This document shows, one piece after another, positions 1 to 5,017 of a DNA stretch of 5,017 nt. The notes below the pieces were generated by a model. The model worked only from the letters and a program-made list of their open reading frames with translations, was not told where the DNA came from and searched no databases. Positions within the stretch are counted from its first letter, which is position 1; each line of letters begins with the position of its first letter. The translations under genes were made by a program, and so were the position numbers. The DNA is from Pseudomonadota bacterium. Lineage in GTDB: Bacteria > Pseudomonadota > Alphaproteobacteria > Acetobacterales > Acetobacteraceae. Location: the NCBI GenBank assembly GCA_021785335.1, contig JAJYFW010000189.1:1-5017 (forward strand). Reading direction: 5' to 3'.

Positions 1-342
1 CCCCAGCGTCGCGCTCGGGCAGCCCTCGGCGGGGTTGTCGCGATGCGCGGGGCGCAGATAGGCGTCGATGAGCGCCGCGAACGGGTCCCGGCCGGCGGCG
101 CGCGCGCGCTCCACCCGCTCGCGCCAGCGGTCGGCGGCGACGAGCAGCGCGTTGCGCAGGGCGGCGGCGGCCAGCGCCGTCTTGCCGGGAAAGCGGCTGT
201 AGACTGCGCCATGGGTCAGGCCGGCGGCGCGCGCGACCTCCGCGACGCCGACGCCGTCGAAGCCGCGCTCGCGGAACAGGCGCTCTGCGGCGGCGAGGAT
301 CGCGGCGGTGTGGTCCTCGCGGGTCGTGGAGGTGACGCGCAT
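1..342 (-). CDS. TetR/AcrR-family transcriptional regulator, N-terminal part (runs off left edge)
   Basis: Translating the minus strand from the ATG at 342-340 gives 114 uninterrupted codons to base 1, so the C-terminal part lies outside the window. The protein opens MRVTSTTREDHTAAILAAAE and has the usual TetR_N layout: helix 1 with ILAAAERLFRERGFDGV (about residues 15-31), then a helix-turn-helix VAEVARAAGLTHGAVYSRFP (about 33-52) followed by GK. The residues around 104-114 (PAEGCPSATLG) resemble the start of the ligand-binding domain in a TetR subgroup with a conserved GC motif there. TetR proteins are dimeric repressors released by a small ligand; the ligand here cannot be told. No Shine-Dalgarno sequence precedes the ATG. 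The gene lies 71 bp downstream of the methyltransferase gene on the same strand but has its own promoter and palindrome, so it is probably a separate, self-regulated unit. Its targets may lie beyond the left edge. The family assignment is firm; the regulon is unknown. Confidence 0.9.
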   Translation of the reverse strand, partial: MRVTSTTREDHTAAILAAAERLFRERGFDGVGVAEVARAAGLTHGAVYSRFPGKTALAAAALRNALLVAADRWRERVERARAAGRDPFAALIDAYLRPAHRDNPAEGCPSATLG

Positions 343-348
343 GGGCGA

Positions 349-374
349 ACAATGATGATGGTAATCATCATTGT
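349..374. promoter_or_regulatory. Perfect 11-bp inverted repeat, likely TetR operator
   Basis: The left arm ACAATGATGAT (349-359) and right arm ATCATCATTGT (364-374) are exact reverse complements separated by the 4 bases GGTA. The 26-bp element is AT-rich in a region that is otherwise strongly GC-rich, and it begins 7 bp upstream of the TetR start codon. Size, symmetry and position match the operators that TetR dimers use for autorepression, and the element covers the predicted -35/-10 spacer. There is no gene starting on the other side (the 3' end of the methyltransferase gene is there), so it would control the TetR gene itself, plus any operon partners or distant sites with the same sequence. 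The binding is inferred; the palindrome is directly visible. Confidence 0.8.
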
Positions 375-377
375 CAA
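349..377 (-). promoter_or_regulatory. Predicted sigma70-type promoter for the TetR gene
   Basis: On the minus strand a perfect consensus -35 box TTGACA lies at 377-372. At 17-bp spacing (371-355) the hexamer CATTGT (354-349) is a weak -10 match, sharing 3 of 6 positions with TATAAT. Transcription would then begin about 7 bases further on, at or next to the A of the TetR ATG (342). The inverted repeat at 349-374 overlaps both boxes, so bound repressor would block RNA polymerase. The -35 call is convincing; the -10 and exact start site are less so. Confidence 0.55.
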
Positions 378-413
378 CTGGCGGAAAGAACTCTGCCTGA
401 GGCCAGGGCTGCT

Positions 414-992
414 TCAGCCTCGCGTCAGGGCCAGCGGGATCTCGAACAGCCCGTCATGGTGGCGCACCTCGGGCCAGCTCCGGTCCGGCCAGCGCCAGGT
501 GCCCCCCGGCAGCAGCGCGCGCATGTCCGGCAGGGCGCAGTGGAAGGGCGGGCCGCCCTCGCGGCCGGTCTGCATGAACAGCGCCGCCAGCACGCCGCCC
601 GGCCGCAGCCAGCGCGCGAGCTGCGCCGCATAGGCGGGCAGGCGCGGCGGCGGCAGGGCGCAGAGGCAGGTCTGGTCGTAGATCGCGTCGAAGGGCTGGC
701 CGGGCGTGAAGGTGAACACGTCCCCCTCCAGCGCCGCCCCGCCCCTCGCCGCCAGCGCCGCGCGCTGGTGCGCGACGGCGGTGGGCGCGATGTCCAGCGT
801 CGTCACATGGAACCCGGCCAGCGCCAGGTGCAGCGGCTCGTGGCTGCGCCCGGCGCCGGGGACGAGGATGCGGCAGGGCTTCAGCGTGCCGTCCGCGAGC
901 CAGGCCAGCAGGGCGGGGGAAACGTCTCCCCGCTGCCAGCCGGTGCGGCCCTCGCGGTAACGGGCTTCCCAGGGGTTGGCGTCGTCGCTCAT
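414..992 (-). CDS. TPMT-family SAM-dependent methyltransferase
   Basis: This gene encodes a 192-residue protein when started at the ATG at 992-990. It has the thiopurine-methyltransferase-like (TPMT/HOL) class I methyltransferase layout: N-terminal WEARYREGRTGWQRGD (residues 8-23), SAM-binding motif I LVPGAGRSHEP (43-53), an acidic residue ending beta-strand 2 in TTLDIAP (64-70), GDVF (90-93) for adenine contacts, DAIYDQTCLCALPP (102-115) as motif IV, and LRPGGVLAALF (129-139). Members of this family methylate thiols, halides, or selenium or tellurium compounds; the substrate here is unknown. The PGAG form of motif I differs from the PxCGxG of classical TPMT, so a tpm name is not justified. 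A longer start at 1028 is open but would sit 36 bases inside ygfZ. The 992 start gives an ATGA overlap with the ygfZ stop, has GGGAA 7 bases upstream, and matches the family N-terminus better. Cytosolic: no signal peptide or membrane segment. Confidence 0.85.
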   Translation of the reverse strand: MSDDANPWEARYREGRTGWQRGDVSPALLAWLADGTLKPCRILVPGAGRSHEPLHLALAGFHVTTLDIAPTAVAHQRAALAARGGAALEGDVFTFTPGQPFDAIYDQTCLCALPPPRLPAYAAQLARWLRPGGVLAALFMQTGREGGPPFHCALPDMRALLPGGTWRWPDRSWPEVRHHDGLFEIPLALTRG

Positions 993-1807
993 GCTGGCGT
1001 TCCCATGTCCTCGGGCAGTTTCATCCATGCGGGAAGGCGCGGGGTCAGGGTCGCGCCGGCGGCGGCGAGCTTCCCGCCCAGCGCGTCGAGCCGCAGCGTG
1101 GCCAGAGCCACCTGGTCGATGCCGGAGCGCACGGTCCCCACCTCGTTGCCGGCGCCGTCCAGCACCGGCGTGCCCGGCGGCGGCAGCGCGCCCGCCACCT
1201 CGACCGGCACCAGCCGGCGCTTGACCAGGCCGCGATAGCGGGTGCGGGCGGTGAGTTCCTGGCCCATCCAGCAGCCCTTGTCCCAGGCGATCCCGCCGAG
1301 TTCATCGAAGCCGGCTTCCAGCAGCACGGTCTTTTCCGGCTCGTGGTCGCGCGGCTCCGGCAGGCCGAGCGGAATCCGGTGGCGTTCCCATGTCGTCACG
1401 GGGTCGGTGCCGCGCGGCGCGGGTGCCAGCAGGCGGAAGCCGGCCTCGGGAAGGCGCGGGTCGGGCACGGAGCCCGCCGGCGCCGTACCCGTGGGGTAGG
1501 GGGGCCACGCGACATGGACCGCGAGCGCGGCGGGCTCGATCGCCACCCTGCTGCGCAGGCGGAAGCGCAGCAGGCGGGCGCGTACCGGCTCCGCCTGCTC
1601 CGCCGCGAGGTCGAGAAGCAGCGCGTCCGCCGTGGCGTGGATGAAGAAATCGGCGAGGTACTTGCCCTGCGGCGTCAGCAGGGCCGACCACAGGCAGCGC
1701 CCAGGGGCGGCGCGCGTGACGTCCGCGGACACCAGGCCCTGGAGATAGGCGATGCGATCCTCGCCGCTGACGGCGAGCACGGCGCGATCCGGCAGATGCA
1801 CGAGCAT
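989..1807 (-). CDS. ygfZ: Folate-binding YgfZ/GcvT-like protein (Fe-S cluster maintenance)
   Basis: This 272-residue protein begins MLVHLPDRAVLAVSGEDRIA and continues YLQGLVSADV, the usual opening of alphaproteobacterial YgfZ proteins. Residues 35-55 include the typical LLTPQGKYLADFF stretch. The diagnostic motif is at 177-184, KGCWMGQE, with Cys179 matching the conserved cysteine of the family's K-G-C-[FY]-x-G-Q-E signature; the aromatic position is Trp here. It is followed by LTARTRYRGLVKRRLVPV (185-202), also typical. YgfZ proteins are folate-dependent cytosolic factors that help assemble or repair certain [4Fe-4S] enzymes, such as the tRNA methylthiotransferase MiaB in E. coli. The gene is shorter than E. 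coli ygfZ but normal for the alphaproteobacterial type. It is first in a minus-strand operon: its TGA overlaps the ATG of the methyltransferase gene. No strong Shine-Dalgarno sequence is seen before the ATG. It is divergent from asnB-pyrC. Confidence 0.92.
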   Translation of the reverse strand: MLVHLPDRAVLAVSGEDRIAYLQGLVSADVTRAAPGRCLWSALLTPQGKYLADFFIHATADALLLDLAAEQAEPVRARLLRFRLRSRVAIEPAALAVHVAWPPYPTGTAPAGSVPDPRLPEAGFRLLAPAPRGTDPVTTWERHRIPLGLPEPRDHEPEKTVLLEAGFDELGGIAWDKGCWMGQELTARTRYRGLVKRRLVPVEVAGALPPPGTPVLDGAGNEVGTVRSGIDQVALATLRLDALGGKLAAAGATLTPRLPAWMKLPEDMGTPA

Positions 1808-1944
1808 GCAGGCTCAGGTGGCGTCGCCCCCCCGATCCGGCAAGCGCCCCGCCGGCGGCATTCGACGACAAGCCTTCGCAAACCCGCGGGAGACAAGCGG
1901 GGGGCGCGATGGTAGAGCCGGCGCATGAGCCAGGATACGAGACC
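1808..1944. promoter_or_regulatory. Divergent intergenic region between ygfZ and asnB
   Basis: This 137-bp gap separates the start codons of two divergently transcribed genes and must hold both promoters. I could not pick out convincing -35/-10 pairs on either strand. Visible structure includes a 10-bp palindrome CCGCCGGCGG (1849-1858), an 8-bp palindrome CCCGCGGG (1883-1890) and a direct repeat GACAAGC at 1867-1873 and 1892-1898 (25 bp apart). In such GC-rich DNA the two GC-only palindromes may be chance. No leader peptide, riboswitch or terminator is apparent. Confidence 0.5.
1932..1935 (+). promoter_or_regulatory. Shine-Dalgarno AGGA of asnB, supports the 1945 start
   Basis: AGGA ends 9 bases before the ATG at 1945. 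This, and the need for Cys to be residue 2, decides the start. The in-frame upstream ATG at 1909 would put 12 extra residues ahead of the catalytic cysteine. Confidence 0.65.
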
Positions 1945-3711
1945 ATGTGCGGCATCGCGGGGCTGATCGCCGGCCCCGGCGCGCCGCAGCCCGACGCCGC
2001 GACGCTGGCCGCGATCATCGCGGCGATGGCCCACCGGGGGCCGGATGCCGGCGGGCAGACGATCTCCGGGCGCGTCGGCATCGCGCAGAACCGGCTCGCC
2101 ATCATCGACCTGGTGACCGGCGACCAGCCCTTCTTCGCCGGCACCGCGGCGCTCGTGGCGAACGGCGAGATCTACAACTACCGCGAGCTGCGCGCGGCGA
2201 TGCCGGGGGTCAATTTCGCCTCCGTGAGCGACTGCGAGCCGCCGCTGCACCTCTACCTGCGCGACGGGCCGGACTACGCGCGCGTGCTGCGCGGCATGTA
2301 CGCGATCGCGATCCACGACCGCGCGGCGCGGCGGGTCGCGGTCTCGCGCGACCGCTGGGGCATCAAGCCGCTCTACTACGCGCAGACGCAGGAGGGGCTG
2401 GCCTTCGCCTCCGAGGCGCAGGCGTTGATCGCGGCGGGCCTGGTGGGGCGCGGGCTGCGGCCGGCGGCGCGCGACGAGCTGCTGCAGATGCAGTACACGA
2501 CCGGCTCGGAGACCATCTTCCCCGGCATCTCCCGCCTGCTGCCGGGCGAGACGCTGCAGGTGGCGGACGGCAAGGTCGTCGACCGGCGCCGCGTCATCGC
2601 GCTGCCCGAGGGCGGGCCGGAGACGATCCCGGAGGACGAGGCGCTCAGGCGGCTCGACCGCGCGCTCGAGGAAAGCGTGGACCTGCACCAGCGCAGCGAC
2701 GTGCCCTACGGCATGTTCCTCTCCGGCGGCATCGATTCCGCGACCGTGCTGACGCTGATGGCCCGGCTGAACGACCGGCCGGTGCTGGCCTTCACCGCGG
2801 GGTTCGCGGCACCCGGCGCCGCGGACGAGCGCGAGGCGGCGAAGCGCGTCGCCGCCAGTCTCGGCGCGCGGCACGAGACGCTCGACGTGACGGAGGCGAT
2901 GGTCTGGCGCCACCTGCCCCAGATCGTCGCCTGCATGGACGACCCGGCGGCGGACTACGCGATCATTCCCACCTGGTTCCTCGCCCAGCGCGCGCGCCAG
3001 GAGGTGAAGGTGGTGCTCTCCGGCGAGGGCGGCGACGAGATCTTCGCCGGCTACGGGCGCTACCGCAGCGCCATGCGGCCGTGGTGGCTGGGCGGGCGGG
3101 TGATGCGCGCGCGCGGCAATTTCGACCGCGTGAAGGTGCTGCGCCAGAACCCGCGCAACTGGCGCGACGGCCAGGCGGCGGCGGAGGCGCGCTCGGCGAC
3201 GGCAGGCCGCACGCGGCTGATGGCCGCGCAGGCGACGGATATCGAGGACTGGCTGCCGCACGACCTGCTGCTCAAGCTCGACCGCTGCCTGATGGCGCAC
3301 GCGGTGGAGGGACGCACGCCGCTGCTCGACCAGGGCGTCGCGGAGGTAGCCTGGCGGCTGCCCGACGCGCTCAAGGTCCGCGGCGGCATGGGCAAGTGGC
3401 TGCTGCGCAAGTGGCTGGAGAAGAACTGCCCGGCCGCCAACCCGTTCGGGCCGAAGCAGGGCTTCACGGTGCCGATGGGCACCTGGATCTCGGGCGTGGG
3501 CGAGAAGCTGGGCAGGCTGGTGGCCGCGCAGGAGGGCATCCGCGAGATCGCGGAGCCGGCGCGGGTGGAGGCGCTGTTCCGCCATTGCAGCGGCAGGCGC
3601 AACTCCGGCTATCTCGCCTGGGTCCTGCTGTTCTATGCGCTCTGGCACCGCACGCACGTGCTGGGGCTCGCGCCGGAGGGTGATGTGTTCGAGGCACTGG
3701 CAACGCGATGA
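1945..3711 (+). CDS. asnB: Asparagine synthetase B, glutamine-hydrolysing
   Basis: The 588-residue protein makes asparagine from aspartate, glutamine and ATP (EC 6.3.5.4). It starts MCGIAGLIAG; after Met removal, Cys2 is the N-terminal nucleophile of the class II glutaminase domain (about 2-200). Glutaminase residues visible are HRGPD (30-34), R50 in NRLAIIDL, NGEIYNYREL (73-82), SDCE (95-98) and RDRWGIKPLYY (135-145). The synthetase domain (about 230-575) carries the ATP pyrophosphatase P-loop SGGIDS (260-265), DYAIIPTWFL (337-346), the second ATP-site motif SGEGGDEIFAGYGRY (359-373), EGRTPLLD (455-462) and PKQGFTVPMGTW (503-514). All expected catalytic motifs are intact and the length is normal. 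An open frame extends upstream to 1909, but an N-terminal extension would block the Cys nucleophile. The TGA at 3709-3711 overlaps the ATG of the dihydroorotase gene (ATGA), indicating one transcript and translational coupling. Some AsnB-like proteins amidate other substrates, so asparagine itself is the likely but unproven product. Confidence 0.93.
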   Translation: MCGIAGLIAGPGAPQPDAATLAAIIAAMAHRGPDAGGQTISGRVGIAQNRLAIIDLVTGDQPFFAGTAALVANGEIYNYRELRAAMPGVNFASVSDCEPPLHLYLRDGPDYARVLRGMYAIAIHDRAARRVAVSRDRWGIKPLYYAQTQEGLAFASEAQALIAAGLVGRGLRPAARDELLQMQYTTGSETIFPGISRLLPGETLQVADGKVVDRRRVIALPEGGPETIPEDEALRRLDRALEESVDLHQRSDVPYGMFLSGGIDSATVLTLMARLNDRPVLAFTAGFAAPGAADEREAAKRVAASLGARHETLDVTEAMVWRHLPQIVACMDDPAADYAIIPTWFLAQRARQEVKVVLSGEGGDEIFAGYGRYRSAMRPWWLGGRVMRARGNFDRVKVLRQNPRNWRDGQAAAEARSATAGRTRLMAAQATDIEDWLPHDLLLKLDRCLMAHAVEGRTPLLDQGVAEVAWRLPDALKVRGGMGKWLLRKWLEKNCPAANPFGPKQGFTVPMGTWISGVGEKLGRLVAAQEGIREIAEPARVEALFRHCSGRRNSGYLAWVLLFYALWHRTHVLGLAPEGDVFEALATR

Positions 3712-5017
3712 ATCCTTTCGATCTCGTTATCAAGAACGGCACCTGCCTCACGCCCTGGGGGCGGGTGCGCACGGACGTGGCGGTGCGGCACGGGCGCATC
3801 GCGGGCTTTCACGACGGCGAGGCGCGCCAGGTGATCGACGCCACCGGGCTCATGGTGCTGCCGGGGCTGATCGACCCGCACGTGCACCTGCGCGACCCCG
3901 GCACCGGCGACGCCTCCGCTGCCCCGGTCGAGAGCATCCCCGCGGGCACGAAGGCCGCGGTGCTCGGTGGCATCGCCTGCGTGTTCGACATGCCGAACAC
4001 CAGCCCCGCCGCGGCCGACGCCGCGACGCTGGCGACGAAACGCGCCTACGCGGGGCGCAATTCCTGGTGCGACATCGGCCTCTACGTCGGCGCCACAAAA
4101 GGCAACATCGCCACGCTCGGCGCGCTGGAGGCGGAGCCGGGCGCGTGCGCGATCAAGGTGTTCGCCGGTTCCTCCACGGGCGACCTTCTGGTCGAGGACG
4201 ACGAGAGCCTGGAGCGGGTGATGCGCAGCGGGCGGCGGCGCATCGCCTATCACAGCGAGGACGAGTACCGGCTGCGCGACCGGCGCAAGCTGTTCCACCA
4301 GGGCCAGCCCCATGCGAAGCACGCCGAGTGGCGGGACGTGGAATGCGCCTTCCTCGGCACCCGGCGCCTGATGGCGCTGGCGATGCGCACCGGCCGGCCC
4401 GCGCATATCCTGCACGTCTCGACTGCGGAGGAACTCGCCTATCTGCGCGACTACCGCGAGGTCGCGACGGTGGAAGTGTTGGTGAACCACCTCACGCAGA
4501 TCGCCCCGGACGCCTATGAGCGGCTCGGCGCCTACGCGGTGATGAACCCGCCGATCCGCGACCGCCGGCACTGGGAGGCGGCGTGGGCGGCGGTCGCGGA
4601 CGGCACGGTGGATTGCATCGGCTCCGACCACGCGCCGCACAGCCGGGAGGCGAAGGCCAGGCCCTGGCCGGACACGGCGGCGGGGCTCACGGGCGTGCAG
4701 ACGGTGGTGCCGGTGATGCTCGACCACGTGAACGCTGGGCGGCTGTCGCTCGAGCGCCTGGTGGACCTCATGTGCGCCGGCCCGGCGCGCGTGTACGGGG
4801 CCGTGGGCAAGGGCCGCCTCGCCGCGGGCTACGACGGCGACTTCACGCTCGTGGACATGGGTGCCGAGCGGACGATCGAGGAAAGCGCGATCGTCTCGCC
4901 CTGCGGCTGGACGCCGTTCGCCGGCATGCGCGTCAAGGGCTGGCCGGTCGCGACCGTCGTGCGCGGCAACGTGGTGATGCGCGACGGCGAGGTGCTGGGC
5001 GCGCCCGCGGGGAAGGT
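3708..5017 (+). CDS. pyrC: Dihydroorotase (PyrC, COG0044 type), 3' end off right edge
   Basis: The frame from the ATG at 3708 is open for 436 codons to the right edge; only a few residues are probably missing, since the family is usually about 430-445 long. Dihydroorotase (EC 3.5.2.3) interconverts N-carbamoyl-L-aspartate and dihydroorotate in pyrimidine synthesis. Amidohydrolase motifs are complete: DPHVHLRDPG (56-65) with metal ligands H58 and H60 and substrate-binding R62; FDMPNTSP (93-100); IKVFAGSSTGDLLV (149-162), whose K150 is the likely carboxylated metal-bridging lysine; YHSEDEYRLR (181-190) with H182; HILHVST (233-239) with H236; MNPPIR (279-284); and GSDHAPH (305-311) with catalytic D307. 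The C-terminal GWTPFAGMRVKGWPVATVVRG (400-420) is the usual beta-sandwich return. The start overlaps the asnB stop (ATGA); a GAGG lies 13 bases upstream, rather far, so coupling to asnB translation is likely. Allantoinase or hydantoinase activity is a less likely alternative. The neighbouring ygfZ agrees with the alphaproteobacterial pyrC context. Confidence 0.9.
   Translation, partial: MNPFDLVIKNGTCLTPWGRVRTDVAVRHGRIAGFHDGEARQVIDATGLMVLPGLIDPHVHLRDPGTGDASAAPVESIPAGTKAAVLGGIACVFDMPNTSPAAADAATLATKRAYAGRNSWCDIGLYVGATKGNIATLGALEAEPGACAIKVFAGSSTGDLLVEDDESLERVMRSGRRRIAYHSEDEYRLRDRRKLFHQGQPHAKHAEWRDVECAFLGTRRLMALAMRTGRPAHILHVSTAEELAYLRDYREVATVEVLVNHLTQIAPDAYERLGAYAVMNPPIRDRRHWEAAWAAVADGTVDCIGSDHAPHSREAKARPWPDTAAGLTGVQTVVPVMLDHVNAGRLSLERLVDLMCAGPARVYGAVGKGRLAAGYDGDFTLVDMGAERTIEESAIVSPCGWTPFAGMRVKGWPVATVVRGNVVMRDGEVLGAPAGK

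Noticed and set aside
407..419. Small perfect hairpin (GGCTG-CTT-CAGCC) across the stop codon of the methyltransferase gene
   Set aside because: The stem is only 5 bp with a 3-base loop and no T-run follows on the minus strand, so it is not a convincing intrinsic terminator; such short GC stems are expected by chance here.
1849..1898. GC-rich palindromes and a repeated GACAAGC as possible operators between ygfZ and asnB
   Set aside because: Short elements with base composition equal to the background; not enough to claim a regulator site without comparison among relatives.
1909..1944. Upstream in-frame ATG giving a 12-residue longer AsnB
   Set aside because: The catalytic cysteine must be exposed at the N-terminus after Met removal; the ATG at 1945 is directly followed by the Cys codon and has AGGA at suitable spacing.
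1302..2144. A minus-strand open frame spanning ygfZ, the intergenic region and the start of asnB
   Set aside because: It is out of frame with ygfZ and antisense to asnB; the translation shows no domain.
1675..3657. A 660-codon open frame on the minus strand, antisense to asnB
   Set aside because: Its translation is rich in Arg, His, Ala and Leu with low-complexity runs and no recognisable domain. It mirrors the codon bias of GC-rich asnB, whose complete catalytic motifs on the plus strand settle the coding strand.
1947..3683. A 578-codon open frame on the plus strand in another frame within asnB
   Set aside because: Extremely Arg/Ala/Gly-rich translation with no domain; an out-of-frame shadow caused by lack of stop codons in GC-rich DNA.
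3633..4727. A 364-codon minus-strand open frame antisense to pyrC
   Set aside because: No family resemblance and skewed composition; pyrC on the plus strand has a full set of amidohydrolase motifs.

Overview
The window is a very GC-rich (about 70% or more by eye) bacterial chromosomal segment with dense, overlapping genes. The overall style points to Alphaproteobacteria, probably a GC-rich Rhodospirillales/Acetobacteraceae-like or Rhodobacterales-like organism. This placement rests on the YgfZ and dihydroorotase sequences and on my recollection that these two genes are often neighbours in that class. It is an inference, not a search result.

The layout has two blocks pointing away from each other from a 137-bp intergenic region (1808-1944). 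On the minus strand, reading leftward, come ygfZ (1807-989), a TPMT-type SAM-dependent methyltransferase (992-414, overlapping ygfZ by an ATGA junction), a 71-bp gap, and the N-terminal 114 codons of a TetR/AcrR-family regulator (342-1), which runs off the left edge. On the plus strand come a glutamine-hydrolysing asparagine synthetase, asnB (1945-3711), and a dihydroorotase, pyrC type (3708 to beyond the right edge), joined by another ATGA overlap.

The plus-strand pair handles aspartate-derived metabolism: AsnB amidates aspartate to asparagine, and dihydroorotase cyclises N-carbamoyl-aspartate in pyrimidine synthesis. The minus-strand pair joins an Fe-S maintenance factor (YgfZ) to a small methyltransferase of unknown substrate. 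The TetR gene has its own AT-rich promoter, which overlaps a perfect 11+11 bp inverted repeat and suggests autorepression. Its start codon lacks a Shine-Dalgarno sequence and lies about where transcription should begin, so its mRNA may be leaderless.

I see no mobile element, CRISPR array, RNA gene, phage module or defence system. The coding content is mostly ordinary housekeeping. The most noteworthy signals are the TetR operator/promoter and the two translationally coupled gene pairs. The long antisense open frames across asnB are composition artefacts of GC-rich coding DNA.
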